A stretch of 64,000 nucleotides of DNA from Pseudanabaena frigida. Its GTDB lineage: Bacteria > Cyanobacteriota > Cyanobacteriia > Pseudanabaenales > Pseudanabaenaceae. The stretch lies in NCBI GenBank assembly GCA_003242085.1, contig QBML01000011.1, positions 62,001 through 126,000 on the forward strand, in the 5' to 3' direction. Position numbers and translations under genes: made by a program. Under the pieces are notes generated by a model. The model was not told the DNA's origin, searched no databases, and saw only the letters and a program-made list of their open reading frames with translations. Shown here piece after piece: positions 17,165 through 26,036 of the stretch (positions within the stretch are counted from its first letter, which is position 1; each line of letters starts with the position of its first letter).

Positions 17165-19753
17165 ATGAAAATTCTCAAAATCCAGACATTACGTGGTTCA
17201 AACTATTGGAGTATTCAACGACATCAACTTGTAGTTGTGCGCTTAGATTTGGAGGATTTTCAATTACAGCGTGCTAGCTTTTATCAAAACCTATGCAAAG
17301 TGTTGCCTAGCTTAGCGGGTAACGATCTAGCTCAACGCACGGATATTAGTGATGCAGACTTCTTAGCTGAGGTTATTAAAGATATTGCGATCGCCCTGCA
17401 AGGCTATATCGGGATGAAGGTGGATTTTGGAGCAATCAGACCCACCGTTGAGCATAATATTTATCAAGTTGTATTTGAATATCAGACTGAGCAAGCTGGT
17501 CGTTATGCTGCAAGAGCGGCTGTGCGGATTTGCACTAGTATTTTGGCTACAGGAACCTATGCCACTACTGAACTGCAAGAAGATCTCAAGGATTTAAGAG
17601 ATATTCGTCTTGATGGACAGCTAGGTCCAAGTACTGAGTCAATCGTTGCCGAAGCTAAAGCTCAAAAGATTCCTTGGTTAGAACTTGGTAGCCGCGCCAT
17701 GATTCAGCTTGGGTATGGCGTGCATCAGAGCCGTATTCAAGCAACTTTATCAAACAAAACAGGCATTCTAGCCGTGGAGCTAGCTTGCGATAAGGAGGGG
17801 ACAAAGCAAATTTTACGAGATTCAGGCGTACCAGTACCGAGGGGAACAACAATCCGATCGCCGAAATATTTGGAAGATGCAATTACTGAAGTTGGCGGCT
17901 TCCCAATTGTGATTAAGCCTTTAAATGGTAATCACGGACGTGGGATCACCATTGATGTGAGAACTGTCAAAGAGGCGATCGCCGCCTTTGATATGGCACA
18001 AGAAGTATCTGAAGAAGTAATTATTGAAAGATTTCATACTGGGCGAGATCACCGCGTACTAGTAATCAATGGCAAATTTGTTGCTGTTGCCGAGCGCGTT
18101 CCTGCAAATGTCACCGCCGATGGAGTATCCACGATTTCGCAGCTAATTGAAATTACCAACCAAGATCCGCGCCGAGGCGATGGTCATGACAATGTGTTGA
18201 CTCGCATCGAAATCGATCGCACCAGCATTGATATCTTAGCCAGACAAGGATATACCCTAGACTCAGTACCGCCGAAAGGACAAATCTGCTATCTCAAGGC
18301 AACTGCAAACTTAAGTACTGGTGGTGTATCAGTCGATCGTACTGATGAGATTCACCCTGAAAATATCTGGTTGGCCGAGCGAGTTGCCAGAATTATTGGT
18401 CTGGATATTGCGGGTATTGATGTTGTTACTGAAGATATCTCCTTACCTGTGCGCCAAACTGATGGTGCGATCGTTGAGGTAAATGCTGCTCCTGGATTCA
18501 GAATGCACACTGCTCCAAGTATCGGCACTCCCCGCAATGTCGCCGCACCTGTAATCGACATGCTATTCCCGCCAGGATCGCCCACCCGCGTGCCAATTGT
18601 GGCAATTACGGGGACAAATGGCAAAACCACAACTACTCGCCTCATCGCTCACATTTTTAAGCAGACAGGTAAAAGAGTTGGCTACACCACCACTGACGGT
18701 ATTTATATCGGCGAATGTTTAGTTGAGAAAGGAGACACTACGGGCCCCTATAGCGCTCAGGTAATTCTGCGCGATCCTACTGTTGAAGTTGCCATTTTAG
18801 AGACTGCAAGAGGCGGTATTTTGCGATCGGGCTTGGGTTTTGATGGTAGTGATGTGGGTGTGGTGATGAACGTGCAAGCCGATCACCTTGGTATTGGCGA
18901 CATTGACACAATTGAAGATTTAGCTCGACTTAAGAGTGTAGTTGTTAGAACAACCTTACCCAGCGGCTATGCAGTCCTCAATGCTGACGATCCTCTAGTG
19001 GTAGCAATGGCACAAGAGGTTGAAGCGCAAGTTGCCTATTTCAGCATGAATCCTGATAGTCCTCTGATTAAGTCACACGTCGAACAAGGTGGACTAGCAG
19101 CAGTCTATGAAGACGGCTATTTAACTATTTTGAAAAGCGATTGGAAACTGCGAATAGAAGAGGCAGTTAATGTGCCTGTGACTCTTGGTGGTCGGGCTGC
19201 GTTTAATATTCAAAATGCTCTAGCGGCGAGTCTGGCGGCTTTCTCTCAAGATGTGCAGATCGAGCAAATTCGCCAAGGTTTAGCGACCTTCGTGGCTTCT
19301 AGCGCACAAACCCCAGGTCGGATGAATTTGTTTGATTTGGGCAAGTATCACGCGCTGGTTGATTATGCTCACAATCCTGCGGGATTTAAGGCGATCGCTG
19401 ATTTTATCCAGAAATGGGAAGGCGAAGCGATCGGCGTGATTGGTGCACCTGGCGATCGCCGCGATGAGGATATCATCGAGCTAGGACAATTGGCAGCAAA
19501 TATGTTTAGTCGTGTTTTTATCAAAGAGGATAAAGATTTACGCGGACGTGCCCCTCGCGTCGTTGCCGACCTATTGCGTCAGGGCATTGAAGAGGTAAAT
19601 AGCAATATTCCTTGCATTACAATTCTTGATGAAGCAGAAGCACTCACAGCCGCCTTGGATATTGCCCCTCAAAGTAGTTTAGTTGTGGTATTTCCTGACA
19701 AAGTGGATCTCGCTATTGGTATCATTGAATCGCGAAAGTCCAAAATGTCGTAA
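17165..19753 (+). CDS. cphA: Cyanophycin synthetase
   Basis: CphA makes the nitrogen reserve polymer multi-L-arginyl-poly-L-aspartate, adding Asp and Arg with ATP. The track start at 17138 is early; the ATG at 17165 (MKILKIQTLRGSNYWS) is the conserved family start (862 aa). Order: N-terminal domain (1-160), ATP-grasp domain (about 215-470, with PIVIKPLNGNHGRGITIDV and IVEVNAAPGFRMH), and a Mur-ligase-like domain (about 480-860) with P-loop GTNGKTTTTRL and DYAHNPAGF. Length and motifs are normal. No cphB cyanophycinase gene is adjacent, unlike in many cyanobacteria. pfkB follows after 9 nt, suggesting co-transcription. Confidence 0.97.
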   Translation: MKILKIQTLRGSNYWSIQRHQLVVVRLDLEDFQLQRASFYQNLCKVLPSLAGNDLAQRTDISDADFLAEVIKDIAIALQGYIGMKVDFGAIRPTVEHNIYQVVFEYQTEQAGRYAARAAVRICTSILATGTYATTELQEDLKDLRDIRLDGQLGPSTESIVAEAKAQKIPWLELGSRAMIQLGYGVHQSRIQATLSNKTGILAVELACDKEGTKQILRDSGVPVPRGTTIRSPKYLEDAITEVGGFPIVIKPLNGNHGRGITIDVRTVKEAIAAFDMAQEVSEEVIIERFHTGRDHRVLVINGKFVAVAERVPANVTADGVSTISQLIEITNQDPRRGDGHDNVLTRIEIDRTSIDILARQGYTLDSVPPKGQICYLKATANLSTGGVSVDRTDEIHPENIWLAERVARIIGLDIAGIDVVTEDISLPVRQTDGAIVEVNAAPGFRMHTAPSIGTPRNVAAPVIDMLFPPGSPTRVPIVAITGTNGKTTTTRLIAHIFKQTGKRVGYTTTDGIYIGECLVEKGDTTGPYSAQVILRDPTVEVAILETARGGILRSGLGFDGSDVGVVMNVQADHLGIGDIDTIEDLARLKSVVVRTTLPSGYAVLNADDPLVVAMAQEVEAQVAYFSMNPDSPLIKSHVEQGGLAAVYEDGYLTILKSDWKLRIEEAVNVPVTLGGRAAFNIQNALAASLAAFSQDVQIEQIRQGLATFVASSAQTPGRMNLFDLGKYHALVDYAHNPAGFKAIADFIQKWEGEAIGVIGAPGDRRDEDIIELGQLAANMFSRVFIKEDKDLRGRAPRVVADLLRQGIEEVNSNIPCITILDEAEALTAALDIAPQSSLVVVFPDKVDLAIGIIESRKSKMS

Positions 19754-19762
19754 AGTCCGCCT

Positions 19763-20740
19763 ATGCCGCGTGTAATTTGCCTTGGCGAAGTCTTAATCGA
19801 TCGAATTGCTGAAGATATTGGCGTATCTGATGACCAAGTTAGTTCTTGGCATTCATATCTTGGCGGAGCCCCAGCTAATGTTGCCTGTGGGCTAGCAAAA
19901 TTAGGAACCCCTGTAAGTCTAATCAGTTCTGTGGGGCAAGATGCCACTGGAGCTGATTTACTCAAGCAGTTGGGGGCAGCAGGTGTGGAAACCTCAGGCG
20001 TGCAAGTGCACCCTGAAGCTACCACGCGGGAAATATACGTAAATCGTGATGCTCAAGGCGATCGCAGTTTTCGTCGTTTTAATGGCGATGAGAAGACTGT
20101 ATTTGCAGACACCTTGATGTCTGCCGAGCATTTACCCGAACATTTATTTACCGATGCCAAATTTTTGGTGTTAGGTACATTGGGTTTAGCTAGTCCCCAG
20201 ACCTCTAGGGCGATCGGGCGAGCACTGAAGCTTGCCGAGCAGCATTTTGTGCGGGTTGTGGTCGATATCAATTGGCGAGCGATGTTCTGGAAAAATCCCG
20301 AACAAATACTTCATCTATTACCTGTTTTGATTAAATATGTAGATTTTGTCAAAATGACCGAAGAAGAAGCCAAACTGTTATTCCGATTAACTAGTCCCGC
20401 CGCGATCGCCCAAGCTTATAACCACCTTGAAGGCATCATTATTACTAATGGTGATAAAGGGTGCCGCTATTATTTAGGAGAGCGGCAGGGCAAACAGTCA
20501 GCTTTTCCTGTGTATTCAACCGATACAACTGGTGCGGGGGATGCATTTTTGGCAGCATTTATTCATAAGATTTATCACCGTCCGCTTACAAATTTGCTCG
20601 ATGCTCAGTTTGCTGAAAGCGCGATCGCCTATTCTTGTGCCGCAGGTGCTTTGTCTACATTAAATGTCGGGGCGATCTCTGGGCAACCAAGCGATCGGCA
20701 AATACGCGAATTTCTAGCTATGCGCGAGGCAAAACATTAG
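19763..20740 (+). CDS. PfkB-family carbohydrate kinase (fructokinase-like)
   Basis: This ribokinase-fold sugar kinase has both PfkB signatures: GGAPANVACGLAKLG near residue 36 and DTTGAGDAFLAAF near 255, with the catalytic Asp in GAGD. The N-terminus VICLGEVLIDRIAED and the 325-aa length fit bacterial fructokinases; the exact sugar is inferred. It lies 9 nt after cphA and 3 nt before the DUF2499 gene, so the four genes 17165-21387 look like one transcription unit. Confidence 0.88.
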   Translation: MPRVICLGEVLIDRIAEDIGVSDDQVSSWHSYLGGAPANVACGLAKLGTPVSLISSVGQDATGADLLKQLGAAGVETSGVQVHPEATTREIYVNRDAQGDRSFRRFNGDEKTVFADTLMSAEHLPEHLFTDAKFLVLGTLGLASPQTSRAIGRALKLAEQHFVRVVVDINWRAMFWKNPEQILHLLPVLIKYVDFVKMTEEEAKLLFRLTSPAAIAQAYNHLEGIIITNGDKGCRYYLGERQGKQSAFPVYSTDTTGAGDAFLAAFIHKIYHRPLTNLLDAQFAESAIAYSCAAGALSTLNVGAISGQPSDRQIREFLAMREAKH

Positions 20741-20743
20741 CAA

Positions 20744-21052
20744 ATGCATTCTCTATCTTTTCCCACATGGATAATTCATATCTCAAGTGTCATAGAGTGG
20801 ACTTTAGCTATTTGGCTCATTTGGACATATAACAAGCAGTATCCACATCGTGGCTGGGGCGGCTTAGCATGGGCGATGTTTCCTGCTTTAGTTAGTGCCA
20901 TGTGTGCTGTAACTTGGCACTTTTTTGATAACGCAGCTTCGTTGGAATGGTTGGTCACTGTTCAAGCAGCATTGACTTTGATTGGCAATTGCACCTTAGC
21001 GATCGCCGCTTATTTTATTTGGAAAATATCGCGATCTCATTCCCAAGTCTAA
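20744..21052 (+). CDS. DUF2499 membrane protein (Ycf49-like)
   Basis: A small protein of 102 residues with three hydrophobic helices. Motifs WIIHISSVIEWTLAIWLIW, GWGGLAWAMFPALVSAMCAVTWHFF and LEWLVTVQAALTLIGNCT are those of DUF2499, conserved in cyanobacteria and plastid-bearing eukaryotes. The function is unknown; a thylakoid or plasma-membrane location is likely. It is 3 nt after the sugar kinase and 53 nt before the DUF3593 gene, a pairing common in cyanobacteria. Confidence 0.85.
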   Translation: MHSLSFPTWIIHISSVIEWTLAIWLIWTYNKQYPHRGWGGLAWAMFPALVSAMCAVTWHFFDNAASLEWLVTVQAALTLIGNCTLAIAAYFIWKISRSHSQV

Positions 21053-21105
21053 TTCTTTAAATTTGTAAAAAAGCTAGCTGCCAAGAGCTAATTGTCAAAA
21101 TCTAT

Positions 21106-21387
21106 ATGTCCAAAGAAGCCTTGTTCGGATTATCTCTATTCCCTTATCTTGCCTTTCTCTGGTTTGCCACTAAATCGGGTCAATTTCCCAAGCTGGGACT
21201 TTGGGGCTTTTATGGCACATTAGTTTTTGTAGCGATTACGATTCCTGCTGGACTTTATGCCCAGTCACAATATGGTGAAGCTCTGGCAAATGTGGATTGG
21301 TTGCATGGCAGCGCTGAGTCATTTTTAACCATGACTAATATTTTGCTAGTCTTAGGCTTCAAAAATGCGATTAAGCCGAAAGTATAA
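21106..21387 (+). CDS. DUF3593 membrane protein
   Basis: A 93-residue protein with about three hydrophobic segments. The sequence LFGLSLFPYLAFLWFATKSGQFPKLGLWGFYGT and the HGSAESFLTMTNILLVLGF end are characteristic of DUF3593, found in cyanobacteria and plants, usually next to DUF2499. The two may form a membrane complex; that is inference from gene order. No catalytic residues are apparent. Confidence 0.85.
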   Translation: MSKEALFGLSLFPYLAFLWFATKSGQFPKLGLWGFYGTLVFVAITIPAGLYAQSQYGEALANVDWLHGSAESFLTMTNILLVLGFKNAIKPKV

Positions 21388-21479
21388 GGAATAAGGTGGA
21401 AGTAAAGCACTACCTTATACTTGGCAATATAATGAAAATTATGCAGATACCATCGATAAACTGCTAATGCGAGGAATCT

Positions 21480-21851
21480 ATGAACAGACATTATCAATAC
21501 ATTTCTCAATTTTCCATGATGGCAATCGTGGCGATCGCTAGCACTACCATCAGCCCTGCTTCGGCACAATCAAATCAGCCCCGCAAAGGTGATGCAGATC
21601 GATTAAGACCTGCTCAGGGGCAACCGATTTCGCCTACAAATACCGATCAGTTTTCGTTAGGCCGAGATTTGCGAAGTTCTAATCTCAAAATTCAAAATAT
21701 CAATCTTGATGTTGAGGGTATCCAGCCAGTTATCCCTGGTAATTACAACGCTTCTCCGCAGAAAGTTAACCGCTCTGGGACTTTTAGCAGCGATCCTCTT
21801 AATGCCGTCCAGATCTTCCAAGAGTCTGGCTCCGCTCGTCGTGAAAAATAG
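21480..21851 (+). CDS. Small exported protein of unknown function
   Basis: A 123-residue protein with a Sec-type signal peptide (about 1-29, ...VAIASTTISPASAQS) and probable cleavage after ASA. The mature part is hydrophilic and probably mostly unstructured, rich in Asn, Pro, Ser and Gln, with GDADRLRPAQGQPISP and SSDPLNAVQIFQESG as the clearest blocks. The latter half resembles short cyanobacterial hypothetical proteins, but I assign no function. A perfect hairpin lies at its stop and also ends the convergent enolase-family gene. Confidence 0.7.
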   Translation: MNRHYQYISQFSMMAIVAIASTTISPASAQSNQPRKGDADRLRPAQGQPISPTNTDQFSLGRDLRSSNLKIQNINLDVEGIQPVIPGNYNASPQKVNRSGTFSSDPLNAVQIFQESGSARREK

Positions 21852-21886
21852 AATAGAGAGTTAGCGCTTAGCGCTAACTCTCTATT
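21852..21886. terminator. Shared convergent terminator
   Basis: AATAGAGAGTTAGCGC-tta-GCGCTAACTCTCTATT is a perfect 16-bp stem. It starts right at the stop of the exported-protein gene and overlaps the 3' end of the convergent enolase-family gene. Confidence 0.75.
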
Positions 21887-22899
21887 AGTAGATGTGCTGT
21901 AGCTAAGCCGCAAGCTCTCTTAATTGGTAAAGCGGCGGCTAAAGCAAAAGCTGCTTTTCTGGCGATCGCCCCATCAATGGTCGTTGTCACTACTACATCT
22001 AAACCTGATTCCAAGGCGAACGCTGCTGCACGATATGCGGTGATAATTCCGCCTAGAGCCATTGGTTTGAGAATGATAATATCGGCGGCTTGAGTATTGA
22101 TTACTTGTTGTAATTGCGCGAGATTATTTACCGATTCATCGGCAGCAACTAAGATCGGTTGCGATCGCCGAATTTTTGCCATGCCCTCCAAATCTAAAGC
22201 AGTGACGGGTTGCTCGACATATTCAATTTGGAGAAATTCTAGTTTTTCTAAATTGGCGATCGCTTCATTTACTGACCATGATTGATTGGCATCAATACGA
22301 ATTTGGATATCGTTACCAACTTGCGATCGTACTGCTTGGACTCTTTTAAAATCTGCTTCAAAACTGCTAGTTCCTACTTTGATTTTGAGACAGCGAAAAC
22401 CTTGTTGGATATATTCTTTTGCTCTTGCTGCTGCTTGTTCTGGAGCAATTGCTCCAATCACGGTATTAACGGCTATTTGATCGCGCACTTTTCCAGAAGA
22501 GAGATTTGCTAATAATTGAGAAATTGATATCCCTTGATTTTGTGATAGTAAATCCAGTAATGCTAGTTCAATTCCATGTTTAGTAGCAGGTGAGTGGTTA
22601 TATTCTGAAAGTAGTTTATCTATGTCATTCAGATTTTCAATTTTGGCATTGATTAGCGATCGCTGAGCTTCTTTAAGAAGCATTTCAGTTTCAATAAGGG
22701 ATTCCATCCCAAACCCATCAAGGGGTGCGGATTCACCTAAGCCAATACGCCAAGTTCCATTATGAAGTTGACGATCGCTAATCTCAATCACAAACCCTTT
22801 ACGATGGGAAAGTATGCCTAACGCTGTTGGAAATGGTTCGCGAAAAGCAAGTTGATAAGGTTGATATTTAATAGATTGAATAGTAAAAGTCATAGCCAA
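21874..22899 (-). CDS. menC: Enolase-superfamily enzyme, probable o-succinylbenzoate synthase
   Basis: MenC dehydrates SHCHC to o-succinylbenzoate in phylloquinone/menaquinone synthesis. The 341-residue protein has a muconate-lactonising-type (beta/alpha)7 barrel: KxK Lys pair in CLKIKVG (about 172-178), metal ligands in RIDANQSW, EQPV and AADES, then the catalytic Lys in ILKPMALGG. The end TTTIDGAIARKAAFALAAAL is typical of OSBS. An L-Ala-D/L-Glu epimerase is the alternative, since these subfamilies are close. No other men gene is in the window. The start may be the ATG at 22899 or the second Met at 22893. Confidence 0.7.
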   Translation of the reverse strand: MAMTFTIQSIKYQPYQLAFREPFPTALGILSHRKGFVIEISDRQLHNGTWRIGLGESAPLDGFGMESLIETEMLLKEAQRSLINAKIENLNDIDKLLSEYNHSPATKHGIELALLDLLSQNQGISISQLLANLSSGKVRDQIAVNTVIGAIAPEQAAARAKEYIQQGFRCLKIKVGTSSFEADFKRVQAVRSQVGNDIQIRIDANQSWSVNEAIANLEKLEFLQIEYVEQPVTALDLEGMAKIRRSQPILVAADESVNNLAQLQQVINTQAADIIILKPMALGGIITAYRAAAFALESGLDVVVTTTIDGAIARKAAFALAAALPIKRACGLATAHLLIES

Positions 22900-22938
22900 A
22901 ACAAATCAAAAGTTATAAGAATGTCAGTTTGAAGCAAA

Positions 22939-23030
22939 TATAGCAGTAGCCAGTTATGTTAGGACAAAAGCAAAACCCAGAAGTGAGTTGCGGCGCAAAG
23001 CGCCGCAACTCACTTCTGGGTTTTATGTCT
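22939..23030. mobile_element. MITE-like element with 23-bp perfect stem
   Basis: TATAGCAGTAGCCAGTTATGTTAGGACA (same left end as at 5758) leads to AAAACCCAGAAGTGAGTTGCGGCGC-aaa- and its complement (22972-23024). The outer stem differs completely from the copy at 5758 although the left flank is the same. Confidence 0.7.
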
Positions 23031-23038
23031 TAACTTAC

Positions 23039-23086
23039 TTGGCAAGAATTCTATTAGCAACAAGTAGCTAATAGAATTCTTGCCAA
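23039..23086. repeat. Perfect 20-bp inverted repeat
   Basis: TTGGCAAGAATTCTATTAGC and GCTAATAGAATTCTTGCCAA flank an 8-nt loop. It lies directly beside the MITE-like element but lacks the GGCGC core, so it belongs to another repeat type. Confidence 0.65.
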
Positions 23087-23301
23087 CATCGGAAATGCCT
23101 TGATCGACTTAAATATGCCCATATAGAGCGCGGCTGCCAAGGCGTAATATTAGATCTAAATACTCGTCGCCATGAAAACTACAGCGCTTTGTGTCAAAAC
23201 CAAATCAAGAGATTTTTGAAGACGTTGCTTTGCAACACTGTTAAACAATCTCCTATGGTTCGTTTGATCGAGAATTCCTGTAGAAGCTGCGATCGCTCTA
23301 A

Positions 23302-23335
23302 AACAATAAAAAAGTATCCTCTCGTAAGGATACTT
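23302..23335 (-). terminator. Terminator of the clpR-clpP3 unit
   Basis: On the minus strand, AAGTATCCT-tacgag-AGGATACTT is followed at once by TTTTTATTGTTTT, the classic hairpin plus U-tract, about 55 nt after the clpP3 stop. Confidence 0.7.
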
Positions 23336-23349
23336 GAAATTAATCATCC

Positions 23350-23390
23350 AAAACAGAAGAGAGGGCGCTCAGCGCCCTCTCTTCTGTTTT
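23350..23390. repeat. Variable-stem hairpin touching the clpP3 stop codon
   Basis: AAAACAGAAGAGAGGGCGC-tca-GCGCCCTCTCTTCTGTTTT is a perfect 19-bp stem. Its outer edge overlaps the clpP3 stop codon at 23389-23391. It may help terminate or stabilise the transcript. Confidence 0.7.
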
Positions 23391-23982
23391 ATTGTGGCGA
23401 ATCGAGTACGCGATCGATCAGTCCATACTCAAGAGCTTCTTGAGAAGACATGTAATAATCGCGGTTCATATCTCGCTCAATCTTTTCTAATGGCTGTCCA
23501 GTCCGCTTGGCATACTCTTCATTTAGCTTGTGGCGAATCCGAATAATTTCTCTTGCCTCAATCTCAATATCAGAAGCTTGCCCTCTTGTCCCACCCGATG
23601 GCTGGTGAATCATGATCCGTGCATTTGGCAGAGCATAACGCTTACCTTTAGCACCAGCCATCAGTAGATACGAACCCATCGAAGCCGCCAATCCGACACA
23701 AATCGTAGTCACATCGGACTTGATATGTTGCATTGTGTCAAAGATTGCAAGTCCCGCCGAGACCGAGCCACCAGGGGAATTGATATACATGTAGATATCT
23801 TTGGTTTGATCTTCTGAGTCGAAGTACAGCATACGGGCAATCATTGAGTTTGCCATACCATCTGTAACTTCGCCACTCATAAACATAATGCGCTCCAGTG
23901 ACAAACGCTCATAGATGTTAATCCACTGCGTATATGAGTCGCCAGGATAGCGATAGGGAACTCTAGGAACACCAATAGGCAT
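23389..23982 (-). CDS. clpP3: ATP-dependent Clp protease proteolytic subunit ClpP3
   Basis: ClpP3 is a serine peptidase subunit of the cyanobacterial ClpP3/R core, which works with ClpC. The 197-residue protein has the full catalytic triad: Ser in [11 protein letters not shown], His in [10 protein letters not shown] and Asp in [12 protein letters not shown]. The N-terminus [27 protein letters not shown] is typical of the ClpP3 type. It follows clpR by about 80 nt in the same direction, the conserved clpR-clpP3 order. A repeat hairpin occupies the gap between the two genes. Confidence 0.93.
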   Translation of the reverse strand: MPIGVPRVPYRYPGDSYTQWINIYERLSLERIMFMSGEVTDGMANSMIARMLYFDSEDQTKDIYMYINSPGGSVSAGLAIFDTMQHIKSDVTTICVGLAASMGSYLLMAGAKGKRYALPNARIMIHQPSGGTRGQASDIEIEAREIIRIRHKLNEEYAKRTGQPLEKIERDMNRDYYMSSQEALEYGLIDRVLDSPQ

Positions 23983-24026
23983 AGGTTTAATTTAGGGATT
24001 AGGAATTATGAATTACAAATTGCGAA

Positions 24027-24061
24027 TTACGAATTACGAATTGATAATTCGTAATTCGTAA
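24027..24061. repeat. AATTCGTAATTCGTAA hairpin repeat, copy 1
   Basis: TTACGAATTACGAATT-gat-AATTCGTAATTCGTAA is a perfect 16-bp AT-rich stem made of 7-nt direct repeats (ACGAATT). It fills most of the clpR-clpP3 gap and ends 1 nt from the clpR stop. A second copy lies at 44746. Confidence 0.7.
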
Positions 24062-24763
24062 CTAAACAAGTGCAGGAACTGCCTTAGGCAAGTCTTTTGT
24101 ACTTTCGAGGACGCGATCGATGATGCCGTATTCTTTGGCTTGCTCAGGAGTCATGTAAAACATCCGATCCATATCTTTAGTAAGGACTTCGGGTGACTTT
24201 CCTGTTGTCCGTGACAAGATTCTTAGCATTGCCTCGCGGTTAGTCAAGACTTCCTTTGCCTGAATTTGCAAATCAGAAGCTTGTCCTCTGGTTTGGCGAC
24301 GAGCTTGGTGCAGGACAATTGTGGCATTGGGTAAACTAGCACGGAAGCCTTTGGTTCCACTGGCGAGGATCATCGCTGCTGTTCCCATCGCTTGTCCGAG
24401 ACAAATGGTATGAACAGGAGGCTTGATATAGTTGAGTGTGTCACAAATGGCAAAAGCCTCGGTCTCAAAGCCGATCGCATCGCCAGTGTACCAAGATGTC
24501 CCCGTGGAGTTGATATACATGAAGATCGGTTTTTCAGGATCTTCATATTGCAAATATAAAAGTTGGGCGATGAGCAATTCTGTGACATCGACACCAAGCT
24601 GCTGTTTGTATTCGTCGGGAGATACAAGAGGCAACCCAAAGTAAATAATCCGCTCTTTTAGCAGTAGCGAAGGTAAGTCAGGCGGCGGTGTGCGTCCGTA
24701 TGACGAATCCCCTGAGTAGGCGGCTTGTGCGGCTTGGGGAACAGAGCGAGAAGGTCGATCCAT
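24062..24763 (-). CDS. clpR: ClpP-like subunit without catalytic serine, ClpR
   Basis: ClpR forms mixed rings with ClpP3 but is catalytically dead. The track start at 24790 is early; the ATG at 24763 (MDRPSRSVPQAAQ, 233 aa) is preferred. The nucleophile position reads GQAMGTAAMIL, with Gly in place of Ser. His is kept in IVLHQARRQTRGQ and Asp in KDMDRMFYMT. The insertion GTSWYTGDAIGFETEAF is a ClpR hallmark. A perfect 16-bp stem-loop lies 33-71 nt upstream. Confidence 0.93.
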   Translation of the reverse strand: MDRPSRSVPQAAQAAYSGDSSYGRTPPPDLPSLLLKERIIYFGLPLVSPDEYKQQLGVDVTELLIAQLLYLQYEDPEKPIFMYINSTGTSWYTGDAIGFETEAFAICDTLNYIKPPVHTICLGQAMGTAAMILASGTKGFRASLPNATIVLHQARRQTRGQASDLQIQAKEVLTNREAMLRILSRTTGKSPEVLTKDMDRMFYMTPEQAKEYGIIDRVLESTKDLPKAVPALV

Positions 24764-24795
24764 GTTTATTCGTGTTAATGACACTAACACTGTTA

Positions 24796-24834
24796 GCTTA
24801 TCACAGCGATCGCAGTGGGATCGCTGTGATAAGC
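24796..24834 (-). promoter_or_regulatory. Perfect stem-loop in the clpR upstream region
   Basis: GCTTATCACAGCGATC-gcagtgg-GATCGCTGTGATAAGC is a 16-bp perfect stem with a 7-nt loop, starting 33 nt before the clpR ATG. It could be a 5'-UTR structure or an operator. The rest of the gap (24835-25154) is AT-rich and shows nothing recognisable. Confidence 0.45.
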
Positions 24835-25154
24835 CAAGATTGAGGTAGGGTTAGCCGTCTATGGCTGATGACTGGTGCGATCGCTTTAATGGCGGATTTT
24901 AGTAAAGGCTCTATCCTTTATTTTTTGCCTATATTTACGAGGGAAACTGTTTTTTTGCTAAATTTTCCACCTTGTATTGCTATATCTAGTCGCTCTACAA
25001 AACTTTGCGGTTAACATATTAGCAAATGATCGTTATTTCAATTCTCAGTAAATTAATAGCGATCGCCTCCCGTTAAACTAATCGAAGCTCAATTTATATC
25101 AACAAAATACTTGGATATCACAATATTGTGATTTAATGTAATAGGGTTATTGTA

Positions 25155-25556
25155 GTGACAGATGTGCCAAAAGCACAAGTTATATTCTATCAAGATGAAG
25201 TTGGTACTGCTCCAGTTTTAGAGTGGTTGAAAGTTCTGCTCAAGCAAGACCGCAAAGGTTATGCAAACTGTGTGGCTAGAATTCAGCAGCTTGCGAGTAC
25301 AGGTTATGAACTACGCCGCCCAGCAGCAGATTATCTGCGTGATGGAATCTATGAACTTCGGGCTAAGCACATTCATGTTCAGTATCGCATCCTGTACTTT
25401 TTTGATGGTCAAAATATCGCAATTCTTGCTCATGCCATTACTAAAGATACCGATCAAGTACCGATCGCTGATATTGATAGGGCGATTAGGCGCAAGTGTC
25501 TATTTGAGAAGAATCCAAGTATCCATACTTATAAAGAGGATTTAGATAATGGCTAA
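25155..25556 (+). CDS. HigB/RelE-like toxin (phage-derived Gp49-like family)
   Basis: A 133-residue mRNA-interferase-type toxin. The signature is LEWLKVLLKQDRKGYANCVARIQQL followed by RRPAADYLRDGIYELRAKHIHVQYRILYFFDGQNIAILAHAITK, matching the Gp49-like/HigB branch of the RelE/ParE superfamily. The start is GTG at 25155. It overlaps the antitoxin gene by 8 nt; the toxin-first order is typical of HigBA. It opens an accessory stretch (25-29 kb). Confidence 0.85.
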   Translation: MTDVPKAQVIFYQDEVGTAPVLEWLKVLLKQDRKGYANCVARIQQLASTGYELRRPAADYLRDGIYELRAKHIHVQYRILYFFDGQNIAILAHAITKDTDQVPIADIDRAIRRKCLFEKNPSIHTYKEDLDNG

Positions 25557-25848
25557 GACTAGTAATGCACTTAAAATCATTGATAGTTTGACGGGTGATG
25601 ATTCTGAAATGGAGAATCTGATTAGGGAAGCTTCGCTTAATGCGATCGTGGCTCAACTTATCTATGAAGCAAGAACTGCTAGAGGTTTGACGCAGAAACA
25701 ACTTGCCGCTCGCGTTGGTACTAAACAATCGGCGATCGCTAGGCTTGAGGATGCTGATTATGATGGGCATTCGCTATCAATGTTACAAAAAATCGCTGGC
25801 GCTCTCAATCAGAAAGTTGAAATTAAGTTTTCAGCGATTGCGTCTTGA
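25549..25848 (+). CDS. HigA-like XRE-family antitoxin
   Basis: A 99-residue protein with an XRE helix-turn-helix (about 45-95): YEARTARGLTQKQLAARVGTKQSAIARLEDADYDGHSLSMLQKIAGALN. It should neutralise the HigB toxin encoded immediately upstream and repress the shared promoter. The reading frames overlap by 8 nt. The N-terminal 40 residues are acidic and helical and probably contact the toxin. Confidence 0.88.
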   Translation: MAKTSNALKIIDSLTGDDSEMENLIREASLNAIVAQLIYEARTARGLTQKQLAARVGTKQSAIARLEDADYDGHSLSMLQKIAGALNQKVEIKFSAIAS

Positions 25849-26036
25849 TACGATTTTGGCGTAGTCACTGTTTTAGTTTTCAGGAAAATTAGGGCGATCT
25901 CTAGTAATTACGGGAAATAAGCTTGGTATTAGAGAAGTCTTCCTGATTGACGTGTTTGCAATTAAATTATAAAATTTGTGAACTGAAATTTCAAATCGCC
26001 AAATACTCGCATATTATTAAGTAAAAAAGGTTTTAA

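Noticed and set aside
17053-17277. 74-aa ORF overlapping the start of cphA
   Set aside because: It lies in another frame across the cphA start and has no motif or ribosome site.
23189-23546. Overlapping plus-strand ORFs near clpP3
   Set aside because: They cross the clpP3 terminator, a hairpin repeat and antisense clpP3 sequence and show no protein-like conservation.
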